Shown piece after piece: positions 1-11,964 of a DNA stretch of 64,000 nt. Below the pieces are notes generated by a model. That model searched no databases. It was not told the DNA's origin and saw nothing but the letters and a program-made list of their open reading frames with translations. The stretch is from Tritrichomonas musculus (lineage: Eukaryota > Parabasalia > Tritrichomonadida > Tritrichomonadidae). Where the stretch lies: contig JAPFFF010000036.1 in assembly GCA_039105265.1 (NCBI GenBank), positions 434,001-498,000 of the forward strand, in the 5' to 3' direction. Numbering within the stretch: the stretch's first letter is position 1; each line of letters starts with the position of its first letter. Both the position numbers and the translations under genes were made by a program.

Positions 1-311
1 CTATTACCGAGTTAACTGCTAAGAGAGATTATAAAACACTTAATACTCTGTTCCGTCGCAATCCGAATGCTAGTAAGTTCGAAAAGAGAGAGCTTAATGA
101 AGATATACCCCAAAAGAAAAAACGATTCACGAAACGTAATAGTAAGCTCTGCAATGTATCTAGAACAGTTCCACGAAAGCAGAATGAAGAAGAACAGAAT
201 GCATACACATATAAATCCAGATATTACGATCCAAATTCGTGATCATTTAAATATATAGATAAACCTATCGAATCATATGTTAGTACTTCACGAATTCGTG
301 CTAGGTACTAA
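1..311 (+). pseudogene. 3' part of a decayed copy of the Maverick 151-residue gene
   Basis: Read in the frame that begins at base 3, this stretch matches the C-terminal two thirds of the 151-residue protein encoded at 41501-41956 (shared motifs TLFRRNPNASKF, SKLCNVSRTVPR, YKSRYYDP, ASRIRARY-like end). The 5' part lies outside the window. One in-frame TGA at 240-242 replaces a lysine codon, so the copy looks inactive. The many differences from the 41501 copy are largely at third codon positions while the protein is conserved, which argues that the family was under purifying selection before this copy decayed. The following 60 bases also match the 3' flank of the 41501 gene up to about base 372, where homology stops. 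That point is probably an element end. Confidence 0.75.
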
Positions 312-372
312 ATTGGCACAGAACACAGAACATACACACATATATTTTTGAATAATACTCGACAACTTTTTG

Positions 373-606
373 AATGAATGAAAGTGATTGAATGAATGAA
401 AATAATTGAATGAAAGAAAGTGATTGAATGAGTAAAAGTGATTGAATGAATGAAAGTGAATGAATGAATGAAAGTGAATGAATGAGTAAAAGTGATTGAA
501 TGAATGAAAGTGAATGAATGAATGAAAGTGATTGAATGAGTAAAAGTGATTGAATGAATGAAAGTGATTGAATAAATGAAAGTGATTGAATGAGTAAAAG
601 TGATTA
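373..606. repeat. Tandem repeat of TGAATGAATGAAAGTGAT-like units
   Basis: Imperfect tandem array of roughly 18-22-base units built from TGAATGA, GAAAGTGAT and GAGTAAAAGTGAT blocks. It starts directly where homology to the Maverick-like end stops (about 372). No coding frame is maintained. Confidence 0.85.
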
Positions 607-2254
607 AATTTCTATACGATACTTTTCAAATAAAGACTATTATTTTAAACTTTTTGAGAGCATAATAAAGTAACACAACTTTTTGAACTGGGTTCTAAAA
701 GAGTCTAGTTTTATAAATGAATTATCATAAAGCTTCTTTTTTGATATAGTATCGTTAAAAAGTGAGCGACGATCGGATTTAGTGGGGGACGCTCATTCAA
801 TTCTAGAGTTTTTTAAATTTTTCATTCAAATATTGAAGAGAGAAAAAGGTCGTACAACTGAATTTTTACAGTAAAACTCAATAATTGGTTTGTTTTAACT
901 AATCATATTTTAATATTATAATATTAATCTGTTTTATAAATATTTGCATCGTACAAAATTCAAATTAAAATAAAAACTAAAAGGATATGAGTATATATAA
1001 AATTTTCTTCAGAAAATAAATTTGAGTATTTTATCTCAATTTATTTAAATTATTTTTGATAAGAATTTTTAACTCTTTATAAAAAATTTAGAATATCAAT
1101 AACTTTTTATATATTTTATTCTAATCATTAATTCTTTTGATATCTTTTTATATGCTTTTAAAACATTTAGTGTTATATAAAAATTGTTATTATTATTGAA
1201 AAAAAAATTTCATTTTTTAGCCAAAAATACAGAAAAATTGAATTTGTTGAATTATTAAATGACGATTTTAAAAAAATTGGACGTTACAGGAGTCCAATGA
1301 AGAATATAATTTTATTTATATGCATTTACTCTCTAATATATTTGAATTTCATTCCAAATTAAATGTCAGTTTTTTCTAAAAATGAAGATTTAGTTGATTG
1401 GTCTGATAAATATAAAAAGTCTAATATTTCAGTTACTGAAGGATTTCGCCAAAAAGTAAAATATTATTTGTATAACACATAGTATACCCATTCAAATGAC
1501 ATTTATATTTTTTAAATGATACAAAAATATAAGAAATCGATATATATTGAATTTTAATTAAAGTCTTTATTTCAATCATTACATTTTATAATATTGGATA
1601 TAAAACATATAAATTATATATTATAATTATTAAATAAATTATTTATTAAGATAAAAAAAAAATTTATTTAATTTTATTTTTTATTCAATTTAGTTGTACG
1701 ACCTTTAGGGAAAATCGAAAGGGCAGCGACCAATGTCCCTACTTTAACGGTCACTGTTAACGGTCATAATGGTAGGGACAAATGGGGCAGCGACAAATGT
1801 CCCTACTTTAACGGTCATTTTTAACGGTTATAGTATATATTTACCTGTAAAAACAACGAGAGATGTGAATTTTATGATAAATTACGCATAAAATGTTTTA
1901 ACAATGCTAGATTACAAAAATGTTTATAGGACGAATTCAAAAAAACTGGAAATTCAGATAAAAATTAGAATATGATTTATCCAAATAAAAAACTTAATAA
2001 ATTAGTCGAAATGTTAACGTTAACATTATACAAAAGATGTTTATTTACTAGGCTTTAAATGGTCATTGTGGACATGCCACTTTTTTCGACAGCTTAACTT
2101 TTTCTGTGATAATAAAATGGCATCTTGATTGATTAGGACATTTTAGATTTTTTGAAATAACGGATTCTTCTCAATTACATCAACTTTTTCTATGGTGGAC
2201 ATTCTAATGGACATTTCAAATTTCTCAATGAATGAAATGTGATCTAAAAAAATT
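607..2254. other. Non-coding AT-rich stretch with dispersed repeats
   Basis: No supported gene. Bases 681-800 contain two modules shared with the kinase cluster flanks: a block beginning TTTTTGAACTGGGTTC (also at 11881) and a block of about 60 bases at 742-799 that reappears inverted at about 7668-7730. The rest is low-complexity A/T. Confidence 0.6.
1726..1838. repeat. Dispersed palindromic repeat with GGGACA/TGTCCC cores
   Basis: Contains AGGGACAAATGGGGCAGCGA, TGTCCCTACTTTAACGGTCA and ACGGTCA blocks in direct and inverted order. The same arrangement recurs at 6845-7012, so this is a dispersed repeat family. No target-site duplication could be fixed by eye. Confidence 0.55.
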
Positions 2255-2287
2255 GAGCTATGTCGATCAAACGAGGTCAAATAATTG

Positions 2288-2330
<43 letters not shown>

Positions 2331-2431
2331 TTTGCAATATCAATTTCATTTTTGGTTGATTTCGCAAACTAAAAAAAAAAAAAAAAAAAAAAAAAAAACA
2401 ATTATTTGACCTCGTTTGATCGACATAGCTC
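2255..2431. repeat. Fold-back element with poly(T)/poly(A) arms
   Basis: The left arm starts GAGCTATGTCGATCAAACGA and runs through a poly(T) tract to TAGTTTGC. The right arm is its reverse complement, starting GCAAACTA, through a poly(A) tract, ending TCGTTTGATCGACATAGCTC. The loop is under 30 bases. A single right arm recurs at about 4111-4162 inside the 2779-4259 element. Lysine-only reading frames across the A tracts are not genes. Confidence 0.75.
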
Positions 2432-2778
2432 AGAAAAATTTTAAAATTTTTTTATTTTGAGAAAGTGGACATATGTCCAATAACTGGACACGTGGACTTT
2501 AAAATATTAATTGATCTGGACATTTTGACATCAAAATGTCCACCTATTTAAATAAATTATTTAAATTAAAACAAAATATTCTTCTATATTAGGAAATAAT
2601 ATTATTAGTAATTTCTTTATCTGCATTTATAAAAATATTTTTAAGTTAAATAGCACGTGAAGTTCTTATAAATAGTTTTGTTTGATGTTTTCATGGGCAA
2701 AAAAGTTGAATGCATCTATTTCAAATTTTCTTGAAAAAAGTGTGAATAGGTTGTCATGGATTTTTTAATAAAAATATA
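2432..2778. other. Non-coding; repeated GGACAT/ATGTCC words
   Basis: AT-rich sequence with several TGGACAT or ATGTCCA words, also seen left of the fold-back at 2060-2210. This suggests a larger imperfect inverted structure around the fold-back. The last eight bases (2771-2778) are the left target duplication of the next element. Confidence 0.45.
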
Positions 2779-4259
2779 TAGGGTGGTCAAATCGGCCCAA
2801 AATAATATTTTTTAAAAATCATGGGCCAAAATGTGGGCCAAGATGGGTTAATGTGGGTCAAAAATAATCAATAAATATCACATATATTTTTTTAAATATA
2901 TAAATATATAAATATATTAATATAATTATCGTTTTATATATTTTTAAAAGTATTTTTTTCTGCTAATTTAATAAATTGAATGCGATAAAACTATATTAAA
3001 TTATATCTAATTTGATAGTTTTTTTATCGTTTTCATCAGAAATATTGAGTATCCAAAAAATAAATATATCTTCCTAAAAGTTTTTTATATTAAATAAACT
3101 AACATATTTTTATTATATATAATGGTCATAAATATAAATTAAATAAATAAAACAATAAAAAACATATATAAAATTTTGGCCCAACTTGGCCCAAGTTAGC
3201 CCAAATTTTTTGGGCTAACTTTTCTCACAAATTTTGAATAATTCAGAGGATATTTGGCAATTAAATTTGGGCTAACTTGGGTCAAGTTGGGCCAAGTTGG
3301 GCCAAAATTTTGCATTCAAAATAAATTAATATATCAGTATATTTATATCTTCCTATGAAGTTAAGAGGCTATTTAAGAATTAAAATAATAATAATTAAAG
3401 ATATCCTTAATTATTATATTATTAATTAACTTTTCATTAGTAAATATGAAATGTATTTCTAAAATTATGATTATATGACATAAACAAAATGTTTAATGCA
3501 GCTTTTTTATTTTAAACATTTGAGATATTAAAATATCTGATAAAATTTATCCTTTTTTTTCATATATTGATCATTATTTTTGCACCAATTTTCATTTCAA
3601 AACATTTTTTTGAGGTAAAATCATATAATTTTGTTAAAATGAGATGAATTAATATAATTATTCGACATGACTTTATCTTTTTATAGTTTAGGAAAAACAT
3701 ACAGAAATTTTCTTAGTGGTATAATTGTAAAAAGATACCACTTGTTCGACTCAACCCTATGCCTTATTTTTTTTATACTATTTAAAATAAAATTATATTA
3801 ATTTAAAACTTTGTTAAACGCATCCAAAAGCTAAATATTGCATTTGTGCTATCTTAATTTTATTATATTCTGCTTTTAACCGAAATTCTTCAAAATTTTA
3901 AATATCAATAAGATGAGAAAAAAAAAATACAAGCAAATAAATCATAATGAATTAATCAAATATATTAGGGGAAATTCAAAATATATGAAATAATGAATTT
4001 GATCAACCCAATATAAATACCTGTTTTATTTTAGGTAAAAAAATTGACCTCAACGATCAATATTTTAAAAATTTTTCTCTTCTCCCTCCCCGCTCGACAA
4101 CATTTTTCGCAAACTAAAAAAAAAAAAAAAAAAAAAAACAATTATTTGACCTTTTTTGATCGTTATTGATTGAAAAAAATTGAGAAGATATTTGGTGACC
4201 CAATTACTACGTTTTTTTTGACCCATTTTTCTTTTTTTGGCCCACCCAGTGCCACCCTA
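2779..4259. mobile_element. Non-autonomous hAT-like DNA transposon, 1481 bp
   Basis: The element starts TAGGGTGGTCAAATCGGCCC and ends with the inverted counterpart GGCCCACCCAGTGCCACCCTA. The outermost eight bases (TAGGGTGG / CCACCCTA) match exactly. It is flanked by identical 8-bp copies AAAATATA at 2771-2778 and 4260-4267. YAGGG-type termini with 8-bp duplications are characteristic of the hAT superfamily. There is no transposase reading frame. Inside are clustered GGCCCAA/TTGGGCC words, including an internal inverted block at 3165-3310, and one arm of the fold-back repeat. Confidence 0.75.
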
Positions 4260-4546
4260 AAAATATATTCTTTTCCGTCATTGCTAAAACAAAGTAATTT
4301 CTTTTTATCAAATGATTTTTTAATTATATAATTACATATTTATCAAATATATGTAAGGAAATGCTTTAAAATTTGAAAACTACTTCGATCTTTACTAAAA
4401 AGTAATCGAATATTAAGGAGGTAGTTTATTATGTCTCTGATAAAGTTATGACTATTATTTTTTGTATATGAATATATCTTTAAATTTGCAATACAATTCT
4501 AAAAAATAAAAAAGAAATAAAGATTTTTTAAAAATCTATTTTTTTC

Positions 4547-5636
4547 AGACCACCTGACAAGGTAAGGCCGTTTAGAAATAAAAAATTAAAAAGGTAATAT
4601 CAAGAAATTGAAAAAAATTTAGGAATTCTTTTTTTAATATTTTATTATAAAAAAATTATCTCTAAGTAATTATGAATATGATTTTCCAAAATTTCAAGCC
4701 TATAAGATTTTTGAAAATTAACATAAAACATTTTTATCTTTATAAATACAAAATGTAATGGATTAAAAACATGTGATAAATGTTATATATTTATTCATTT
4801 TGTAGTATTTAAAATATATAATTAACAATCTAAGAAAGAATCTCAAATGCTTACATATTAATTGTGTTATTTTTTTCATTTGGAGTTTCTATTAAATTAT
4901 GAAAATAAATATTTGATTGAATAAATATTTTTGTAGTGCTGTTATTCATAGGAAATGAAAAAGAATTTGGCGCTAGATTTTTCAAAAAAGTTGAATCATT
5001 ATATTGATCAATCATTTTCTAACACGAAAAGGCATCAAAAATAAATATATTTTAAATATTTCCTTTGAATATACTAAAATAATATATATTTACATGTATA
5101 TACTTAGATGTGGTAAGATAATATGGATTTTATTAAAAAAAACTGTTAAACTTTTTGAGAAATCAATTAATCAATTAGTATTCTAAAAAAAGCAAGTATG
5201 ATTGACTCCTCAACTTACTTATGCAATACCAATATGAAGAAATACTTGTATATTATCTAGAATGTACCAAACAGTCTTTTAAAAAATAGCCCTGATGCAT
5301 ATGTTTTAGAATATAATTATGATATCGATTGAGAACATTTGATCAAAGAGACATATGATTGAAAAATGAATTTTTATTTTATTTAATATATTTGGTACAG
5401 TTTTCTCTTCGTTTTTTTATAAATGAGTATTTATTTAATTTATAAAATAAAGCTTTCAATTTATTAAAAAACGATCATATTTCTTAGAAATATTTATCTA
5501 CATACAAATAATTTTATCTTAAAATTCTGCGCCAATTTTTTTAAAATATTTAATAATTGTAATTGCTATATAGAGTGTTATTATTATTTAAAATATGGAG
5601 CATTTTTAATAGAAAAAATTTTATGCCAGGTGGTCT
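4547..5636. mobile_element. Non-autonomous DNA transposon, 1090 bp, 8-bp duplication
   Basis: The left end AGACCACCTGACA and the right end (reverse complement AGACCACCTGGCA) form a terminal inverted repeat. Both ends are flanked by TTTTTTTC (4539-4546 and 5637-5644), a matching 8-bp target duplication. No coding potential is visible inside. The short duplication-bearing ends suggest a hAT-like family, but this rests only on duplication length. Confidence 0.6.
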
Positions 5637-5644
5637 TTTTTTTC

Positions 5645-7741
5645 GTATTTTTTTGATAAAAAAACGGTTTTCATTTTTTTAAGAAACGGACTAAATCGTT
5701 AAAAAAAAAGCGTCAATTACATCGAATTCGCCAAATTCCTTAAGTTTTCAAAGATCTTAATACAGTGCGTGCAAAATTATCCCAAACCCTCATTTTCTTG
5801 TATGCAAAAAAAAATTAATTTGAATATCATATGACATTTCAGAAAAAAAAAAAAAAAAATACAGATTCGTAGGTGAACATAGAAAATCGCGTGCACATTT
5901 CAGAAATCTTTTGTGTAATCAATTTAAAATGAATGATATTCTATTTGTAATTTGCCAAATAATTGCTATACGAGTACAGAAATAGTTTTTTAAGTGCAAT
6001 TAAGTAAAAAATATAAATTAATTTTTAAACAATTCCTTTTTTTTATTCTAAATTTCGTATTTTTGATATGAACTTTTTGAATAGTGGACTCTGGTAACTC
6101 AAAATAAAAAATTAGGGCCAAATATAAATTCAAATTTAAAATGAGACTCCAGCCTCGTACCTATTATAAATTCATATTTTTTCTGGGGTAAAACGCTATT
6201 AAAAAAATAACAAAAAAATTAATAGAGCGTTTTTTTCATTTTTAAATTTTTGTACTAATATTATCATATGAAATATTTCAAAATTAAAACATATCAAAAA
6301 AAGCTTTCTATTAGTTTTTTAAAATTTGGTTTTTATATATATTTTTAAAATTAAAAAAATCCAATTTCTTTTATAAAAGCCTGTAGTCTCGGTTAAATTT
6401 ATTATTTTCAATTGAAATGAAATGCTTTTAAGAAGGTAAGGAATTGTTTGTGTTCGTAATTATTGATTGTTTTGGAATTAACATCATTAAAAGATTTACA
6501 TTTTAAAATAATTACTTCAAAAAACTTAATATTTATAAAGATATATTTGAATTTTTAACTTCGAAAAAGGAGTGACTACCCCCTTAAAATATATTCAGTT
6601 TGAATTTTATTAGAAGAATCTATTATATTATGCAAAGAACTAATTCTACTTTTGTCTTTTTAAGTTTTTGATCATATTTTTTAGGCTTATCAAATATTTT
6701 TGCCTTTGAAAATTACGATTTTTTAGCAAAATTATAATTTTTTATTGTAAAAAGAACTAAAAATAAAGATTTATTCATTTTAATACTATTTTAACTAAAA
6801 TATATTAAATAAATAATTCACATTTTCTTATGCAATGAGTAAGGATATTTGTAACCTATTTTAACGGTCAATAAAAAGAGATTTTCTATATTTTTGACCG
6901 TTATAAATGACCGTTAAAATAGGGACAAATGGAGCAGCGACAAATGTCCCTACTTCACCTCACAAATTTAATAGCCGTTAAAAATGACCGTTAAAGTAGG
7001 GACATTTGTAATTTCCCAAATCGAAATGGTAGACGAGAAGTTATATAAACCATTGAAAAATTGAATTTTTATTTCTCATGAAATTCAATGTTTGTTTGTT
7101 TTATTTTTTAAGAGATAAAGAAGCCTATTATTCCACCTCTTTCGATTATCAGAGGCCTAGGAGAGCTTTTACTGAATGCAATTCGTATCAAAAGCCAATC
7201 TATCTCATTGAAATGTTGCGATTTCATTATTTTTTTGAAGATTATAATTTACATCCAATTTTCTAGGTTCTTCAAGAAATATATCACACGCAAACCTCAA
7301 ATGTTTCTATATTTAGCGCAATTAAATGGATACAAATCAACAATAACACAAAGAAAGTGTTTAAATAAGAAAATTTAGAAAATTCCTAAATGCGCACAAC
7401 TTTTATCGTTCTAGTTACATCATCAAATTATATCTGTCCATTTAGGTCGATTAGTGTTACTCCGAGTGCTCACATGATTAATAATAATTTATTGAACTGA
7501 TATTTAAAAATTTTTAAGAATTAAATACTTTTGAAGTGTTTTTTATTTATTTATTTGCTTATTCTAATGAGCATTTATTATTTATTTAAGAGAAATATGA
7601 TATATTAATCAAGATATGTGTTTGAATTTTGTTCAATGTAAGATAAAAATTGAATACTTTTTATTAATTGAATGACCGTCGCCCACTTTCTTCTATCATC
7701 GTCCACTTTTTAAAGATACTATATTTTTTTTCTTTAATACC
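5645..7741. other. Non-coding AT-rich stretch
   Basis: No supported gene. It contains the second copy of the GGGACA/TGTCCC palindromic repeat (6845-7012) and, at 7668-7730, the inverted copy of the 742-799 module. Short open frames here have no recognisable motifs. Confidence 0.55.
6845..7012. repeat. Second copy of the GGGACA/TGTCCC palindromic repeat
   Basis: Holds GACCGTTAAAATAGGGACAA, CAGCGACAAATGTCCCTAC and GACCGTTAAAGTAGGGACA in an inverted arrangement like that at 1726-1838. Confidence 0.55.
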
Positions 7742-7818
7742 AATTCAATACTGATTTGTGACATTTTGAATAGAATTGATATTTATCATTGAATTTGTCG
7801 CAAATCAGTATTGAATTT
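7742..7818. repeat. 77-bp palindrome in the 3' flank of the kinase gene
   Basis: AATTCAATACTGATTTGTGA and its near-exact inverted partner TCGCAAATCAGTATTGAATT enclose a short AT-rich loop. Equivalent palindromes lie downstream of the two complete kinase genes (11965-12040, 23069-23144), with a half copy at 17033-17064 beside the third. It is either a small inverted-repeat element carried along in the duplications or a structured 3' flank; the sequence does not decide. Confidence 0.65.
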
Positions 7819-7983
7819 AATTTTAAGCAAATTGTTATAGAATCGGCCGAAAAAGAAGAAATAAGAGAAATAAATAGAATCAATATTTCATAATTTTGAT
7901 TGGTGATATATATATATATATATTACAGAATAAAAAAAGAATTAATATATTTTGTTTATTTAATAAAATAAAAAATTTTAGAT

Positions 7984-10461
7984 TTATTCTTCTGATTCAT
8001 CATTTTGATTGATTGATACTTTCTGGAATGATGGTCCTTTCAATTCAATGATCTTCTTTCCTTTATCATATGAAGATTGACTATGTTTGATGAAATCAAC
8101 ATATTTTCGAAAATCTTCTTTGTTAACATCATTTGTTAAGAACGATGAATCATTTTCTAATAAATAAACAATTTCCTGAAAAGTTAGCCTGTCACTTGGA
8201 TTTTGACTCCAACATTTTACAATCAAATCTTTATAAGCTTCAGGAACTTGTTTTTTAATGTCAGGTCTCCATCTACCAAGAACTTGAGAAGGAAGCATCA
8301 TATAATTTCCTTTATATTGGAATTGCCCATTGTATAATTCATATAAAATCAAACCATATGCATAAACATCGCTCGCTTCTGAATATGCTTTGGGATTTTC
8401 TATCAATTCTGGAGATAAATACAATATAGTTCCTTTTATTCCAACTTGTGATTCCATTGTGACACTTTGTTCATTCTCATGAATTTGTTTCGCTAATCCA
8501 AAATCTGATATTTTTGGAAATAGATAATCATCCAAAAGAATATTTTCTGGTTTGAGATCTCGATGAACAACACGATTTAAATGTAAAAATGCCATTCCTG
8601 CTGCAATTCCATATACATTTATTAATTTCTTGGTGGCATCCCATCCTTGAATCTTCTTGCCTTTCGCTATTTGAAAAATAATGTCTTTTAATGAACCATT
8701 CGAAGCAAATTCATTAATGATAACTGGCTTTTTCTTACCATTAAAATTAACTGGACTATATCCAATAAATTTCAAGACAGCAGGATGACTTATGCTTGCC
8801 ATAATATTGACTTCTCGATATATGTTTAACATTGCGTTTTTATCTTCTTCATTAACAGGATTTATTGATATTTTGGCTGCACATTTTTCTCCTGTCATTG
8901 TATTTTGACATCGATACACTTTCCCGAATCCTCCTTTGTCGATTAATTTTCCAAGTTTAAATTTATTTAAATCTAAATACTTTTTTTCTGCTAATTCTTT
9001 TTCTATTTTGTCATTATTTTCATTTGTCTCATTTTCATTTGGTTCTTCTTTCTTTGGTTCAGATTTCTTCGGTTCTTCTTTCTTTGGTTCTTCTTTCTTT
9101 GGTTCTTCTTTCTTTGGTTCTTCTTTCTTTGGTTCTTCTTTCTTTGGTTCTTCTTTCTTTGGTTCTTCTTTCTTGAAATTATAAATGATGCTATGAGACG
9201 AATTAAACATAGCAATCTTTTGTTTTAATGATTCTTTGTATTTATTAGAATTATCTGAATTTCGATTACCTGCTGATGGAGTTTCTTTTTCTTTGATCTT
9301 TAGATTATCATTTGTTGAAGATATTAATGGAACTTCTCTGGATTTATTGTTACTATTGCTATTGTCATTAGGCACAATTTTATTGTTTGAAGTTACAATT
9401 TGAGATTGAATAGCAGAACGATTTGCAGTTGCTTTTGAATTAGGATTGTTGTTTGCTCTTAAACCAAATTTTGGTTCTTGTTTAGGTTCTTTGTTTGTCA
9501 AATCTCCTGATCTACTTTCAAAGATCGCTTTCTTTTCTGAGATTCCTGGTGCTATATTTGGACTATGTTGTGAACTTATTTTTTGGTCACTCTTATTATG
9601 AGATTTATCTAATTGGATCGGAAGATTTGAAGTTATATTAATTTCATCTGATACATCTTCTATTATTTTCACTTGTTCAGGAGGCTTCTGCTTTCCAAGT
9701 GATTTGATTTTTTTGGATTTATCATATGATGCATGATTTTTTTCAATATATTCAATATAATCAAGATATTCGTTTTCATCCACAAGATCAGTAATAAATC
9801 CTTTATTTTCTCTGAGAACTTGAACTATTTCATTAAATGGAGGTCGTTCATCAGGATTTTGTTCCCAGCAAGATTCTATTAATATTTGGTATGCTTTTGG
9901 AATTGAATCCGAAATATTGGGTCGATCACCTGAAGGAACTTTAGTCAAAATATTAAACATATTATAATTTTTAAAAGGAATTTCATTTGACATTATTTCA
10001 TAAACAATCATTGCAAAAGCATAAACATCGCATGCTGGTGTATATTTGTTTTGAGTTAAAATTTCGGGTGACATATAAATTGGCGTTCCTTTTTCTGTAG
10101 CAGTAGATTGAACATTGAGACTATCTTGTTCCTCTGAATCAATTTTCTTTGAAAGACCAAAATCAGCAACTTTAGGATATAACGACTCATCCATAAGGAT
10201 ATTGGCAGGTTTTAAATCCCTGTGAATTATTCCATGAGAATGTAAAAACTCCATTGCTACTGCAATGCCATATATATTGATTAACTTATGTGTGGCATCC
10301 CATAAAGGTAATGCAAGTGATTTCCTTTCACTTTCTATAACATTTTCTAACGTTCCACATGTGAGAAGTTCTGTAATAATGACTGGCTTATCTTCATTGA
10401 GAAAATTATTAGGACTGTAGCCAATGAATCTAACAATACATGGATGATTTATTTTAGCCAT
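7984..10461 (-). CDS. Tandem protein kinase, 5'-truncated (possible pseudogene)
   Basis: Encodes a first kinase domain lacking its glycine loop and ATP-binding lysine, a low-complexity linker, and a complete second kinase domain. The first domain starts in helix C and keeps canonical HRDLKPAN and DFG motifs, unlike the same position in the 12208 and 20181 genes. The linker contains nine 5-residue KK[ES]EP repeats. The second domain has GKGGFGKVY-like loop residues (DKGGFGKVY here), AAK, HRDLKPEN, DFGLAK and an APE-equivalent SPEL, ending in the shared tail SSYDKGKKIIELKG. Homology to the paralogues continues upstream of the first ATG for about 13 codons (LEKLSLNRELNIM) and then breaks, with no start codon. 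The 5' end has therefore been lost. The second domain could be functional only if the shortened protein is expressed. TKL-like family assignment is from motif style. Confidence 0.8.
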   Translation of the reverse strand: MAKINHPCIVRFIGYSPNNFLNEDKPVIITELLTCGTLENVIESERKSLALPLWDATHKLINIYGIAVAMEFLHSHGIIHRDLKPANILMDESLYPKVADFGLSKKIDSEEQDSLNVQSTATEKGTPIYMSPEILTQNKYTPACDVYAFAMIVYEIMSNEIPFKNYNMFNILTKVPSGDRPNISDSIPKAYQILIESCWEQNPDERPPFNEIVQVLRENKGFITDLVDENEYLDYIEYIEKNHASYDKSKKIKSLGKQKPPEQVKIIEDVSDEINITSNLPIQLDKSHNKSDQKISSQHSPNIAPGISEKKAIFESRSGDLTNKEPKQEPKFGLRANNNPNSKATANRSAIQSQIVTSNNKIVPNDNSNSNNKSREVPLISSTNDNLKIKEKETPSAGNRNSDNSNKYKESLKQKIAMFNSSHSIIYNFKKEEPKKEEPKKEEPKKEEPKKEEPKKEEPKKEEPKKSEPKKEEPNENETNENNDKIEKELAEKKYLDLNKFKLGKLIDKGGFGKVYRCQNTMTGEKCAAKISINPVNEEDKNAMLNIYREVNIMASISHPAVLKFIGYSPVNFNGKKKPVIINEFASNGSLKDIIFQIAKGKKIQGWDATKKLINVYGIAAGMAFLHLNRVVHRDLKPENILLDDYLFPKISDFGLAKQIHENEQSVTMESQVGIKGTILYLSPELIENPKAYSEASDVYAYGLILYELYNGQFQYKGNYMMLPSQVLGRWRPDIKKQVPEAYKDLIVKCWSQNPSDRLTFQEIVYLLENDSSFLTNDVNKEDFRKYVDFIKHSQSSYDKGKKIIELKGPSFQKVSINQNDESEE

Positions 10462-10499
10462 AATATTCAATTCTCTATTAAGGCTCAGTTTTTCTAAAT

Positions 10500-11964
10500 G
10501 GAAACAATATTAGTATAAATTTGGTAAAAAATAATAATTTCAAAAACAAATGGCCATTTTTTAGGCTTATTCAAAAGATATTATATGAACTCTTACTATT
10601 GTTTTTGATGAAATAAAAAATTTTGTAATTTTTAAATATTAATCAAGAATTTATTACAAAAAACTCATAAATGACTTAAGTTTGCTTTTTACTTGGTATA
10701 ACACTATTTTTTTTTTTCAAGAAAATTGATCATTTAATTTTTTAAAATTCAAAGATATTTTATTCTGAATATATGATATGACACATTCCAGAAAGAATTT
10801 CGGGAATTTTTTTTTTTTTTAAAAAAAGACTTTTTCCCAAATATTTTATAAATTTTGATGAGGCAAATCAAATACTGATTAAAATCAAATTTTAAATTCA
10901 ATGACTACTCATTCAAATATCAATTAATTTGAAATTGCATTTCTATCATCTGCAAAACCTATGAGCTTGAACACTTTACAAAGCAGACAATACCAAATTA
11001 TGTCATTTATAATTGTAATATTTTAAGTGATCTTTATAGTATTATTGCCATTTAAAATAGTTATATTTTAAATGATGTAAAAAGATATATAAAATATATT
11101 TACTGCAAAAATAATAAAAAAAAATTTTTCTTTTATAAATTCTGAATCCATAAATTGTTGAATATTGGTATGATATTAACTGGATCGCTGCATATTATTT
11201 TGTATATTTTAAGAAGAATTCAGCTTACTTTTTTCGAAAATGGCCAAAATATTCTTTCTATCTAATATGCAAAAAGTTTATTCAGGACAAAATAATGTTT
11301 CAAAAAGTGTAGAAATTAGCAACTACTGAAACTTTGAGTGGAAAGACCTACCAAATTTTCAATAGATTCTTGATACCTCCTAAAATAATTACAACAATAT
11401 GATTCAAATTAATAAGACAGAAATCAAAGACATTGAAAATAGCCAATTTTAACTTTTCATGTTCTGAAAATAGGCATGTTATTCTCAAATTCTGGAGATC
11501 GATAATTGATTAACTTTTTCATTATGATAACGGAAATGTTCATTATAATTACCGAAAATGTCGATTTCACAACGGAAAATGTAACCTTTTTTTGTGAAAA
11601 TCTTTTTGATAAAACATTCATTTAAAAATCATGGTTTTATTTAAAAAAAATTATAAATAAAAATATTTAAAATCATCATAAATATGGAATAGATACCGAA
11701 AATGGGAAAATAAATATAAAGAAACTTTTCAACAGAATTTCTCATCTGTATATATTTTTATTGCTTATTTTTATACCAAAAAATTGTCTCAATTAAAAAT
11801 TTAATAAAATTTCTCTCAATTCTTCAGAAATACTCAAAATTTATGCCATCAATATTTCATAATTTTGATTGGTGATATATTTTTGAACTGGGTTCTAAAA
11901 GAGTCTAGTTTTATAGATGAATTATCATATAACTTCTTTTTTGATATTTTTATTCTTTAATACT
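10500..11964. other. Non-coding; remnant of a kinase 3' flank
   Basis: No gene is supported. Bases 11690-11880 resemble 17190-17340, the 3' flank of the third kinase gene. Bases 11881-11960 repeat the block found at 684-745. The kinase 3' flank is thus present as a partial extra copy ahead of the real 3' flank of the next gene, which suggests stepwise duplication. Confidence 0.5.

Noticed and set aside
67-258. 63-residue frame at the window start (and 65-residue frames at 41706 and 42253)
   Set aside because: Shifted-frame shadows of the 151-residue Maverick-end gene.
2143-2367. Lysine-rich 74-residue frame
   Set aside because: It is produced by the poly(A) arm of the fold-back repeat.
2060-2545. 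A larger transposon around the fold-back with TGGACAT ends
   Set aside because: Inverted similarity of the proposed ends is weak and the possible TTTAAA flanks are low-complexity.
9003-9215. Open frames opposite or shifted to the KK[ES]EP-coding repeats (also 13083-13660, 18368-18691, 21572-22029)
   Set aside because: They arise from the 15-bp minisatellite being open in several frames. The kinase frame is the conserved one.
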